In this document: piece after piece, positions 1 to 7,326 of the stretch
Layout of the letters: every line of letters begins with the position of its first letter
Numbering within the stretch: the stretch's first letter is position 1
NCBI GenBank assembly: GCA_963645945.1
Contig: CAVIUA010000013.1
Location: forward strand, 1-17,755
DNA: 17,755 bases
Direction: 5' to 3'
From: CAG-877 sp963645945
GTDB lineage: Bacteria; Bacillota_I; Bacilli_A; RF39; UBA660
Program-made: the position numbers and the translations under genes
The notes under the pieces: generated by a model
The model's database searches: none
What the model was told of the DNA's origin: nothing
Seen by the model: the letters and a program-made list of their open reading frames with translations, nothing else

Positions 1-114
1 ATGTTAATAGTATAAATCATTACTTATTAAAAAATAAAAACTGTCCGTAGATAAGGTATGTAATTGAAGAAGATTAAAAATATATGAAGTAAGAGTAATC
101 TTACCTTGTATTTT

Positions 115-162
115 GGAAAAATGTGTAAATCAGGGTGCTGAAATGTCGGAAAAATGTGTAAA
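115..162. repeat. 15-base direct repeat pair (GGAAAAATGTGTAAA)
   Basis: The 15-mer GGAAAAATGTGTAAA occurs exactly at 115-129 and again at 148-162, 33 bases apart. The surrounding 1-270 holds no reading frame I can support on either strand, so this gene-free stretch contains only these repeats and the start of the leuS promoter region. Closely spaced direct repeats of this kind can be the terminal binding sites of some insertion sequences, but no transposase or target duplication is visible. That origin is therefore only a guess. Confidence 0.5.
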
Positions 163-273
163 ATAGCACTTGAAATATATGGAATTTTGTGATATTTATA
201 TAAAATTTAATGGTAAAATTTATACTTTTCCTTATTTTATGACTTTTTTATTAAATAGATTTTTGAAAAGTAC

Positions 274-302
274 TTGAAATATTTTTATAAATTTACTATA
301 CT
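274..302 (+). promoter_or_regulatory. Promoter of the leuS T-box operon
   Basis: TTGAAA (274-279) and TATACT (297-302) are separated by 17 bases, a good sigma-A type promoter. Transcription would begin near 309 and run through the T-box leader. It is the only promoter in this window with a near-consensus -35, and it lacks the TGn extension seen at the others. Confidence 0.65.
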
Positions 303-308
303 ATGTTT

Positions 309-525
309 ATATTTTTTTAAATGTTATTAGTAGTAGTAATAATTCTTTCATATTTTAGAGAGCTTATGTTGTTGGGTGAAAATAAGTATATGAAATTTTG
401 TGAACTTGACTAATTTGTAATATGTTGGGTAAGACCATTATATCTATTAAGCAGCATAGTTTACTATGAAGTAAGGTGGTACCGCGAGTTAATTCGTCCT
501 TATGTTTTAGGACGAATTTTATTTT
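309..525 (+). promoter_or_regulatory. T-box riboswitch leader, leucine specific
   Basis: The leader has the canonical stem I opening AGAGAGCTTATG (357-368). CTTAT (363-367) pairs with ATAAG (382-386) around the conserved GTTGGGTGAA loop region. The specifier loop reads GAAC-TTG-AC, with TTG (Leu) at 406-408; shifted one base, CTT (405-407) is also Leu. The T-box AAGGTGGTACCGCG lies at 473-486, just before a terminator. AAGG (473-476) can pair with CCTT (499-502) to form the antiterminator. Uncharged tRNA-Leu would stabilise the antiterminator and allow read-through into the membrane-protein gene and leuS. The leucine assignment agrees with the downstream gene. Confidence 0.93.
492..525 (+). 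terminator. T-box intrinsic terminator upstream of leuS operon
   Basis: A 9-bp stem, ATTCGTCCT (492-500) with AGGACGAAT (509-517), has an 8-base loop and a T-rich tail (517-525). Its 5' arm overlaps the sequence used by the T-box antiterminator, so the two folds are mutually exclusive. The ribosome-binding site GGAGG (526-530) begins straight after the tail. Confidence 0.9.
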
Positions 526-537
526 GGAGGAATATTT

Positions 538-927
538 ATGATAGAAATAATTTTATTTATAGCTTGTTTTATAGTTGTTTTTATTTGTTACCAGGTGTTC
601 TTTATTATACCTATGAAGAAGTATATAAAGAATAATAAAAATGGTAAGAAAAAGAAAAATAAAGAAAAAAAGGAACTTGCTGAGATAAGGTTTTTGGTAA
701 CTAAGTATAAACTTGATTTAGATAAGGTTAATTATAATAAACTTTTATTGTTAGTTTCATTAGTTTCATCTTTTGATATTACTTTAATAGTTACTATTAT
801 TACTTTATTTGATAGTTATCTGGTATCTTTTTTACTGGCAGCTGTATTAGTTTTACCTATTGTTATGATAAGTTACTGGTTAGTATATAAATTTTATGAG
901 AAGAAAGGAATGATTAAGAATGTATAA
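538..927 (+). CDS. Three-helix membrane protein of unknown function, first gene of leucine T-box operon
   Basis: This 129-residue protein has a hydrophobic helix at about 2-24, a strongly basic lysine-rich segment at about 27-46, and two more hydrophobic helices at about 68-90 and 94-116. The basic loop should face the cytoplasm, placing the N terminus outside. I see no catalytic motif and do not recognise a named family. The start ATG follows GGAGG (526-530) with 7 bases of spacing. The gene is the first one after the leucine T-box terminator, and its last 8 bases overlap leuS (ATG at 920, stop at 925-927). It is therefore induced by leucine starvation together with LeuRS. A transport, stress or synthetase-linked role is possible, but nothing in the sequence demonstrates one. 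Confidence 0.85.
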   Translation: MIEIILFIACFIVVFICYQVFFIIPMKKYIKNNKNGKKKKNKEKKELAEIRFLVTKYKLDLDKVNYNKLLLLVSLVSSFDITLIVTIITLFDSYLVSFLLAAVLVLPIVMISYWLVYKFYEKKGMIKNV

Positions 928-3319
928 TTTTAAAGAGATAGAAAAAAAATGGCAAAAATATTGGGAAGAAAATGAGTGTTTTAAAGCACAAGATGATTTT
1001 AGTAAGAAGAAATTTTATGCTTTAGTAGAGTTCCCATATCCATCTGGTGTTGGTATGCATTTAGGTCATATCAAAGCTTATTCCGGTTTGGAAGTTGTTG
1101 CGAGAAAGAAAAGAATGGAAGGATATAATGTTTTATTCCCTATTGGATATGATGCATTTGGTCTTCCTACTGAAAATTCAGCAATAAAACAAAATATTCA
1201 TCCTAGAGTTTTGACTGATAGAAATATTGAAGTATTTGCTGGACAATTAAAGAAAGTTGGTTTTTCATTTGACTGGTCTAGAGTTGTAGATACTACAGAT
1301 GAAAAATATTATAAATGGACTCAATGGATATTTTTAAAGATGTTTGAAAAGGGTCTTGCTTTTAGAGATAAGACACTTGTTAATTATTGTCCAAGCTGTA
1401 GAGTAGTTTTATCTAATGAAGATTCACAAGGTGGTAAATGTGATATTTGTCATTCACAAGTTATTCAAAAAGACAAAGATGTTTGGTATTTAAGAATTAC
1501 TGAGTATGCAGATAAATTACTTGAAGGTTTAAAGGAAGTTGATTATTTACCAAATATTAAGTTACAACAAGAAAATTGGATAGGTAAATCTACTGGTGCT
1601 TATGTTAATTTTAAAGTTAAAGGAATAGATGAAGTATTGAAAGTTTATACTACTCGTCCTGATACTTTATATGGAGCTACTTTTATGGTTGTTGCTCCTG
1701 AACATAATATTATTGATGATAATAAAGATCTTGTTAAAAATATGGATGAGATTATTGCCTATAGAGAAGAAGCTAAGAAGAAGACTGAATTTGAAAGAGT
1801 TCAACTTGCTAAAGACAAGACTGGTGTTAGAATAGATGGATTAGTTGCGATAAATCCAGTTAATGATAAAGAAATTCCTATTTATATATCTGATTATGTA
1901 ATGATGGGATATGGTACTGGTGCTATTATGGCTGTTCCTGCACATGATACAAGAGACTATGAATTTGCTACTAAATTTGGTATTGATATTGTACCAGTAA
2001 TTGATGGTGGAGATGTTTCAAAAGAAGCTTATACTGGAGATGGACTTCATATTAATTCTGATATCTTAGATGGCTTAAATAAAAAAGATGCTATTGAAAA
2101 GATAATTGAATATTTAAAAGAAAAAAGTTTAGGAGAAGCTGCTGTTCAATATAAGATGAAAGACTGGGCTTTCAATAGACAAAGATACTGGGGTGAACCA
2201 ATACCTATAATTCATTGTGACCATTGTGGTGATGTTGCAGTTCCATATGATGAATTACCTTTAAAATTACCTGAAGTTACTAATTTTGAAGTTGGTACTG
2301 ATGGTGAAAGTCCATTGGCCAAGATAGAAAGTTTTGTTAATTGTAAATGTCCTAAATGTGGAAAAGATGCTAAGAGAGAAACTGATACTATGCCTCAATG
2401 GGCTGGATCTAGTTGGTATTTCTTAAGATATATTGATCCTTCTAATGATAAGGAATTTGCTTCTCGTGAAAAACTTAATTATTGGATGCCAGTAGACTGG
2501 TACAATGGTGGTATGGAACATGTTACTAGACACGTTATTTATTCTAGATTCTGGTATCATTTCTTATATGACTTAGGATTAGTTCCTACTAGTGAGCCAT
2601 ATAAAAAGAGAACTGCTCAAGGTTTGATTTTGGGACCTGATGGAGAAAAGATGAGTAAGTCTCGTGGTAATACAATTGATCCTAATACTATAGTTGATGA
2701 GTATGGAGCAGATGCTTTAAGAACTTATGTATTATTCATGGGTGAATATGGATTAGAAGCTCCTTGGAATGATCAAGGTGTTAAAGGAATTTGTCGTTTC
2801 TTAGACAGAGTATATAGATTAATTGATAGAGTTGATAGTAAGGTTGATTCTTATAGTACTAAATTTGAAAGTGTTATTAATAAGACTATAAAGAAAGTAA
2901 CTGAAGATATAGATAGTATGAAATATAATACAGCTATATCAGAATTAATGAAGTTAGTTAATGAATATTATACAGTTGATAGTATTACTAAGGCTGATTA
3001 TACTGTGTTATTAACTTTACTTTATCCTTTTGCTCCTCATGTTACTGAAGAGTTAAATGAAAAACTTGATAATAAGGCAATTTGTTTATCTTCTTGGCCT
3101 ACATATGATGTTAGTAAGACAGTAGATGCTACTAAAGAAATTGCTGTTCAAGTTAATGGTAAGGTTCGTGATACTATAACTATTAATATTGATGATGATG
3201 AAGATGTAATAAAAGAAAAAGCAATGGCTGCTTCTAATGTTTTAAAACATATTGAAGGTAAAGAAATAGTTAAAGTTATAGTTATTAAGGGTAAAATTGT
3301 TAATATTGTTGTTAAATAG
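920..3319 (+). CDS. leuS: Leucyl-tRNA synthetase
   Basis: This class I synthetase (799 residues, normal bacterial length) charges tRNA-Leu with leucine in the cytoplasm. The HIGH signature is HLGH at 47-50 within PYPSGVGMHLGH. The KMSKS loop is at 577-581. A zinc-ribbon insertion shows CPSC (157-160) and CDIC (174-177), and a second Cys cluster (CKCPKC) precedes the WAGSSWYFLRY motif. The CP1 editing domain is present, with the threonine-rich motif TTRPDTLYG near 245 and the MAVPAHDTRDYEFA segment near 340, so post-transfer editing should be intact. The C-terminal anticodon-binding and LeuRS-specific domains follow. The ATG at 920 has AAAGGA (904-909) upstream and overlaps the preceding gene. 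Expression is controlled by the leucine T-box through the shared transcript. Confidence 0.98.
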   Translation: MYNFKEIEKKWQKYWEENECFKAQDDFSKKKFYALVEFPYPSGVGMHLGHIKAYSGLEVVARKKRMEGYNVLFPIGYDAFGLPTENSAIKQNIHPRVLTDRNIEVFAGQLKKVGFSFDWSRVVDTTDEKYYKWTQWIFLKMFEKGLAFRDKTLVNYCPSCRVVLSNEDSQGGKCDICHSQVIQKDKDVWYLRITEYADKLLEGLKEVDYLPNIKLQQENWIGKSTGAYVNFKVKGIDEVLKVYTTRPDTLYGATFMVVAPEHNIIDDNKDLVKNMDEIIAYREEAKKKTEFERVQLAKDKTGVRIDGLVAINPVNDKEIPIYISDYVMMGYGTGAIMAVPAHDTRDYEFATKFGIDIVPVIDGGDVSKEAYTGDGLHINSDILDGLNKKDAIEKIIEYLKEKSLGEAAVQYKMKDWAFNRQRYWGEPIPIIHCDHCGDVAVPYDELPLKLPEVTNFEVGTDGESPLAKIESFVNCKCPKCGKDAKRETDTMPQWAGSSWYFLRYIDPSNDKEFASREKLNYWMPVDWYNGGMEHVTRHVIYSRFWYHFLYDLGLVPTSEPYKKRTAQGLILGPDGEKMSKSRGNTIDPNTIVDEYGADALRTYVLFMGEYGLEAPWNDQGVKGICRFLDRVYRLIDRVDSKVDSYSTKFESVINKTIKKVTEDIDSMKYNTAISELMKLVNEYYTVDSITKADYTVLLTLLYPFAPHVTEELNEKLDNKAICLSSWPTYDVSKTVDATKEIAVQVNGKVRDTITINIDDDEDVIKEKAMAASNVLKHIEGKEIVKVIVIKGKIVNIVVK

Positions 3320-3350
3320 AGAAGTTTTATTTCTCTATTTTTCTATTTTT
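3314..3350 (+). terminator. Intrinsic terminator of leuS
   Basis: A perfect 10-bp stem, AAATAGAGAA (3314-3323) with TTCTCTATTT (3331-3340), has a 7-base loop and is followed by a T-rich stretch. The leuS stop codon lies inside the 5' arm, so the transcript ends immediately after the gene. Confidence 0.85.
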
Positions 3351-3351
3351 A

Positions 3352-3360
3352 TGTTATAAT
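3352..3360 (+). promoter_or_regulatory. Extended -10 promoter for the Fic gene
   Basis: TGT-TATAAT at 3352-3360 is a perfect extended -10. No convincing -35 sits 17 bases upstream, where the sequence is the leuS terminator tail. Transcription would start near 3367, just ahead of AGGAGG at 3372-3377. Confidence 0.6.
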
Positions 3361-3388
3361 AAGCGCTAATTAGGAGGCGATGTTACAC

Positions 3389-4279
3389 ATGGGCGATGAA
3401 GGAAGAGAAATGGTTTCATATTATTTAGGTGAAATTGGTGTTGAACCTGAATTTATTATTCGTGAATCTTTTTTAGGCTATAAATGGCGTAAGGAAAGAG
3501 GAAAACTTTATGGTGTTGATCAGGACTTACCGACTAAATTAATTAGAATATATTATGAACTTAGTCAGGATGACATTATTTTTGATAAATTAAAAAAAGC
3601 TTTTGTTAAAAGATATATTAAAAATGAGAGTAGACTAGAAAATGTACATTCAGAAGATGAAGTAAAAGGATTAGAAAAAATGTATGAATATGTACATTCT
3701 GATGAAATAGAAGAGATGTTTAATGTTTATACATTACTTGATTTACATAGAGCTTTATTCTCTTGTGCACCTTTTCCTGAATATGCAGGTGTTATTAGAA
3801 ATCATCCTGTATATTTACCAGGTGCTGGTACAGATTTGTGTGACTGGCGCTATATCAGAAGAGAATTAAATTCAATAGATGAAGATATTTTTTATTTACG
3901 TAGTATTGCTCCGGAGATAAAGGCTTTACGTGATACTACACAAATGCTTGCTTATTTAGATTGTTGTGTTGAAGTAAATTGTAGATTAATAAAAGTTCAT
4001 CCTTTTAGAGATGGTAATGGTAGAACAGTTAGAGCTTTTACTAATAAATTGTTGGAAGATGTAGGATTACCGCCTATATATATTCGTGAAAAAGAAAGAA
4101 GTGAATATCATAAAGCAATGAATTTAGCTAATAATGAAGGTGACTTTACGGATATTAAGAACTTTTATAGATATAAAGTGTGTGATTCTATTGTTGAACT
4201 TGATATTAACGAAAGAGTTAGTAGTCGTAATAGAACGGCACATCGAGTTTATATTAAACAAAAGCCTGAAGATAAGTAA
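3389..4279 (+). CDS. Fic-domain protein (probable AMP/nucleotidyl transferase)
   Basis: Fic enzymes transfer AMP or another phosphate-containing group from a nucleotide to a hydroxyl side chain of a target protein. The complete active-site motif HPFRDGNGR is at residues 207-215 (numbered from the ATG at 3380), and the preceding flap region reads AGVIRNHPVYLPGAG (136-150). ESRLEN at 83-88 resembles the N-terminal inhibitory motif of class II Fic proteins, (S/T)xxxE(G/N), except that E replaces the first S/T. The protein may therefore be self-inhibited. An in-frame ATG at 3380 lies only 2 bases after AGGAGG (3372-3377). The ATG at 3389, 11 bases away, is a more reasonable start and gives 296 residues. 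No separate antitoxin gene lies upstream. The target is unknown. Confidence 0.85.
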   Translation: MGDEGREMVSYYLGEIGVEPEFIIRESFLGYKWRKERGKLYGVDQDLPTKLIRIYYELSQDDIIFDKLKKAFVKRYIKNESRLENVHSEDEVKGLEKMYEYVHSDEIEEMFNVYTLLDLHRALFSCAPFPEYAGVIRNHPVYLPGAGTDLCDWRYIRRELNSIDEDIFYLRSIAPEIKALRDTTQMLAYLDCCVEVNCRLIKVHPFRDGNGRTVRAFTNKLLEDVGLPPIYIREKERSEYHKAMNLANNEGDFTDIKNFYRYKVCDSIVELDINERVSSRNRTAHRVYIKQKPEDK

Positions 4280-4332
4280 ATTTTTAGACAAAATTATCAT
4301 ATTTGGAATTATATAATTTTCTTGGTGATATG

Positions 4333-4506
4333 ATGAAAGTTAAAATTTTTGATTTAGAAGATGAAAAAGATTTAGAAAAAGATATCAATGATTTTATTTC
4401 TGAAATGACTGGTGAAGTTATTGACATTAAGTATCAAGTTAGTATTGGTGTTTTTAGTGAAGAACAAATATTTTGTTTTTCGGCTATGATAGTTTATACA
4501 GAGTGA
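4333..4506 (+). CDS. Cse60-like small protein
   Basis: This protein is about 57 residues, starting MKVKIFDLEDEKDLEKDIN and ending with CFSAMIVYTE. The pattern resembles Bacillus Cse60 (Spore_Cse60 family): an MKVKxFD start, an acidic DLExxIN helix, a DIKYQ strand, and an IFCFSAM(I/V)xY ending. That is recognition from memory, not a search. Family members are small soluble proteins of unknown biochemistry, first described as sporulation-associated. GGTGAT (4324-4329), which can pair with the 16S tail, lies just before ATG codons at 4330 and 4333; I prefer 4333. An upstream TTG (4303) would extend the frame but has no ribosome-binding site. The gene lies 53 bases after the Fic gene and may share its transcript. 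Confidence 0.65.
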   Translation: MKVKIFDLEDEKDLEKDINDFISEMTGEVIDIKYQVSIGVFSEEQIFCFSAMIVYTE

Positions 4507-4513
4507 GATTTTT

Positions 4514-4538
4514 ATAATCTTTTTTTTGTTTAGATTAT
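4514..4538 (+). terminator. Possible weak terminator after the Cse60-like gene
   Basis: ATAATCT (4514-4520) can pair with AGATTAT (4532-4538) around an 11-base T-rich loop. The stem is short and nearly all A/T, and the following sequence is not a clean T-tract. This is a weak candidate. Confidence 0.3.
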
Positions 4539-4591
4539 TTACTTTTACTATTAAATAAGATATCATTTATTATGATAGGGTAGTGAGAGTA

Positions 4592-6520
4592 ATGGAGAAA
4601 ACTTTTTTTAGGTTTTTTAGTTATTTGCTGTTTGCAGAACTTGTTTTTCATTTGGCTTATTTTAAAAGTCTTACTTTTATTTTGGTTTTCTTTTTATTAT
4701 TTTTCAGCATTATATTCGCTACTTTTTTAACTTTTTTTTGTAGTCTGTTTAAAAATAAAAAAATTAATATATTTATTTTTAGAACTTTATTTATATTAAT
4801 TGCTTTTGTTTTTGCTGCTGAACTTATTTATTGTCAGTTATATGATTCTATCTTTAATTTTAATGGTATTGTATTTGCTGGTGCTTTAAAGGATGGATAT
4901 GATAAAGTTTTAAAAACTATTTTTCAGAATTTTTTGTATATAATATTGTTTTTTGCTCCGGTTGTTTTAAATGTTATAAAACCTGTAAAGGATTTTAGTA
5001 TTCAAAAAAATGGTGTTGCTCTTTTATCTATTTTATTAATTCTTAGTATTGGTTATAATGGGTTTGCTATTAAGTTTTTAGATAGAGATAAACAATATAG
5101 TTATTATAATTTGATATTTAAAGTTAATGTTCCCTATTTAAATTTAAATTCATTTGGTTTAAATACTTCTTTATTTTTAAGTATTATTAGAAATGTTATT
5201 GATTTTGTTCCTTCTAATGATGTTGAGGAAAATATTTATGCAAATAAACGTACTGTATTTGAAAAAAAGATGCCTATTTCATATAATGAGATGGATATTG
5301 ATTTTGATAGTTTATATAATAATGAAAATAATTATAATATTAAAAGTTTACATCAATATTTTATGACTCAAACTCCTACAGTTACTAATGAATTTACGGG
5401 TATGTTTAAAGGAAAGAATGTTATATATATTCTTGCAGAATCTTTTGATGAGATTGCTATTGATAAGGATTTAACTCCTACATTGTATAAGTTAAAGAAT
5501 GAAGGAATTAGCTTTAATAATTATTTTTCTCCTAAATATCCAGCTAGTACTGCTGATGGTGAATATATGTTTGAATGGGGAATATTACCAATACTTAGTG
5601 ATGTTTATAGTTTAATTGATATGGTTTATAATGTTAATCCTTATCTTTTACCTAGACAACTAAAAAATCTTGGTTATTCAACTTATGCTTATCATGATTA
5701 TTTTGGTTATTATAATCATAGGAAACAGTATTTTTCAACTCTTAATTTTAATATGACTAGATATTGTCAAGATGGAATTAAAATGACTTGTGATAGATTC
5801 CATGGAAGTGATATTGATATGATGGAACAGACTATAGGTGACTATATAAATCAAGATAAATTTTTTGCATATTATATTACTTTATCCGGTCATGGTAGTT
5901 ATGATAGTTCTAATTTTGTTGCGAATAAACATTTAAGTAAATTATCTGGATATAATTATCCTTCTTCATTAAAGTATTATATTGCTGCTAATATAGATTT
6001 TGATTTAGCTATGGAAAAATTAATATCACAATTAGAGGCTGCTGATAAACTTGATGATACTTTAATAGTTATTTCTTCTGATCATTCACCTTATTATTTA
6101 ACTGATTATCAAATGAATATTAGATCTTCTGTGGATAGAAGTAATAATTTTGATAGAAATAGAGGATGTTTATTAATATATAATTCAAAATTAGATAAAA
6201 AATATTCTATAGATAAGTATGCAATGAATATAGATGTTTTACCTACTGTTTTAAATATGTTAGGAATTCAATATGATTCTAGACTTATCATTGGTAAAGA
6301 TATTATGGCAAGTAATAATGAAGGATTAGTTGTATTTCCAGATAGAAGTTGGATTAATAATAATGGTTCTTATAATGTATCTACTGGTGTTTTTACTCCT
6401 TTTGTTGACAATGTAGATGATAAATATGTGTCAAAAATAAATGCTGATGTAAATGAAAAGTTTCAGGTTTCATCTAGTATGCAGTATAATAATTATTATA
6501 AGTATGTATTTGGAGAGTAA
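4592..6520 (+). CDS. LtaS-family membrane phosphoglycerol transferase (sulfatase fold)
   Basis: Enzymes of this family take glycerol phosphate from phosphatidylglycerol at the outer face of the membrane to build or decorate teichoic-acid-like polymers. Numbering from the in-frame GTG at 4583, five hydrophobic helices lie at about 7-26, 31-54, 62-85, 113-131 and 144-162, followed by a long extracellular domain. Counterparts of the metal and catalytic residues are visible: E286 (in LAESF), the nucleophile T323 (in PASTADGE), and D500-H501 (in SSDHSP). Family motifs FHGSD, TLSGHGSYD and DVLPTVLNMLG are also present. The ATG at 4592 (642 residues) seems a likelier start than the GTG, which lies 2 bases after AGGG. 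The gene is slightly diverged from textbook LtaS, so the exact polymer is uncertain. It is followed 2 bases later by an anchored extracellular protein and then a flippase. Confidence 0.88.
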   Translation: MEKTFFRFFSYLLFAELVFHLAYFKSLTFILVFFLLFFSIIFATFLTFFCSLFKNKKINIFIFRTLFILIAFVFAAELIYCQLYDSIFNFNGIVFAGALKDGYDKVLKTIFQNFLYIILFFAPVVLNVIKPVKDFSIQKNGVALLSILLILSIGYNGFAIKFLDRDKQYSYYNLIFKVNVPYLNLNSFGLNTSLFLSIIRNVIDFVPSNDVEENIYANKRTVFEKKMPISYNEMDIDFDSLYNNENNYNIKSLHQYFMTQTPTVTNEFTGMFKGKNVIYILAESFDEIAIDKDLTPTLYKLKNEGISFNNYFSPKYPASTADGEYMFEWGILPILSDVYSLIDMVYNVNPYLLPRQLKNLGYSTYAYHDYFGYYNHRKQYFSTLNFNMTRYCQDGIKMTCDRFHGSDIDMMEQTIGDYINQDKFFAYYITLSGHGSYDSSNFVANKHLSKLSGYNYPSSLKYYIAANIDFDLAMEKLISQLEAADKLDDTLIVISSDHSPYYLTDYQMNIRSSVDRSNNFDRNRGCLLIYNSKLDKKYSIDKYAMNIDVLPTVLNMLGIQYDSRLIIGKDIMASNNEGLVVFPDRSWINNNGSYNVSTGVFTPFVDNVDDKYVSKINADVNEKFQVSSSMQYNNYYKYVFGE

Positions 6521-6522
6521 AT

Positions 6523-7305
6523 ATGAAGAGTAATTATAATAAAGATCGTAAAATAGCACTATTTTTAATGTTTTTATCAGGATTACTACTTTTTTCGGTA
6601 ACTATATATAGTGATGCTTTATCTAAGATAGAAAATTATAATTATAGTACTAAAGAAGAGTATGAGAATGTTAAAGCTGGTTTAAGTCTTTTAGATAAAC
6701 TTCCTACACAGTTTAATATTGTTAATAAATACTTTTCAGACTTTTCTAATTTAGGTATTATGGATAAGGAAAAGATAGTTTTAGCTTATGCTATTAAGAA
6801 TAATATTGGATTAGTTAATTGTGATACTAATAATGGTATTTGTATATCTAAAAAGGTTTTAGAAAATACTGATTTTTCTAATGTATTTAATGACAATGTC
6901 AAATTATATGATGAGAATATTTCTATTTATGTAGATGGTTATGGTATGTATACAGCTAAATATATGAATGGTAAAGATTATTATCAAGTTCCTATTGATA
7001 CTTTAGCATCTGATAATAAGTTATATTCTTCTTTTTATAAGTATCGTTTAAAAGATGATATATATACTTTTTATCTTTTTCAGGGATATTATAAAGCTAA
7101 TTGTGTTACAGGTGATAAGTTGGGATTATACGATTTTATGACTGGTAAAGAAGTTTATGAAGGTATTTGTAATGACAATGGATATTTTTTAGAAGAACCA
7201 GATTTTGATAAAGTTGATTTACAATTATATAAATATGAATTAAAGAAAAATGATAAAGGAGAATTTTATTTGTATGGATATAATCCTGTTAATAAATATA
7301 ATTAA
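6523..7305 (+). CDS. Membrane-anchored extracellular protein of unknown function
   Basis: This 260-residue protein has a short basic N terminus and one hydrophobic helix (about 11-30) with no lipobox or clear cleavage site. It is probably a membrane-anchored protein with its bulk outside the cell. The exported part contains exactly four cysteines, C100, C107, C194 and C216, which could form two disulfides, and it is rich in Tyr, Asn and Asp. I recognise no family. The ATG follows GGAGAG (6511-6516), which lies inside the last codons of the LtaS-like gene, and the two genes are 2 bases apart. That tight coupling suggests a shared envelope role, for example as an accessory to the transferase or the flippase. 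That is inference. Confidence 0.85.
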   Translation: MKSNYNKDRKIALFLMFLSGLLLFSVTIYSDALSKIENYNYSTKEEYENVKAGLSLLDKLPTQFNIVNKYFSDFSNLGIMDKEKIVLAYAIKNNIGLVNCDTNNGICISKKVLENTDFSNVFNDNVKLYDENISIYVDGYGMYTAKYMNGKDYYQVPIDTLASDNKLYSSFYKYRLKDDIYTFYLFQGYYKANCVTGDKLGLYDFMTGKEVYEGICNDNGYFLEEPDFDKVDLQLYKYELKKNDKGEFYLYGYNPVNKYN

Positions 7306-7326
7306 ATTAATGTTGGGCGGGTGAAT

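Noticed and set aside
4134..4316. Plus-strand frame overlapping the end of the Fic gene
   Set aside because: It is out of frame within the Fic C terminus, has no ribosome-binding site and gives a low-complexity Ile/Leu product.
4312..4317. TATAAT box before the Cse60-like gene
   Set aside because: It lies only 15 bases from the start codon, which would place the transcription start at or inside the ribosome-binding site, and the nearest TAGACA (4285-4290) is 21 bases away. Co-transcription with the Fic gene is simpler.
4372..4566. Minus-strand open frame of 64 codons
   Set aside because: It overlaps the Cse60-like gene in antisense and has no family resemblance or start signal.
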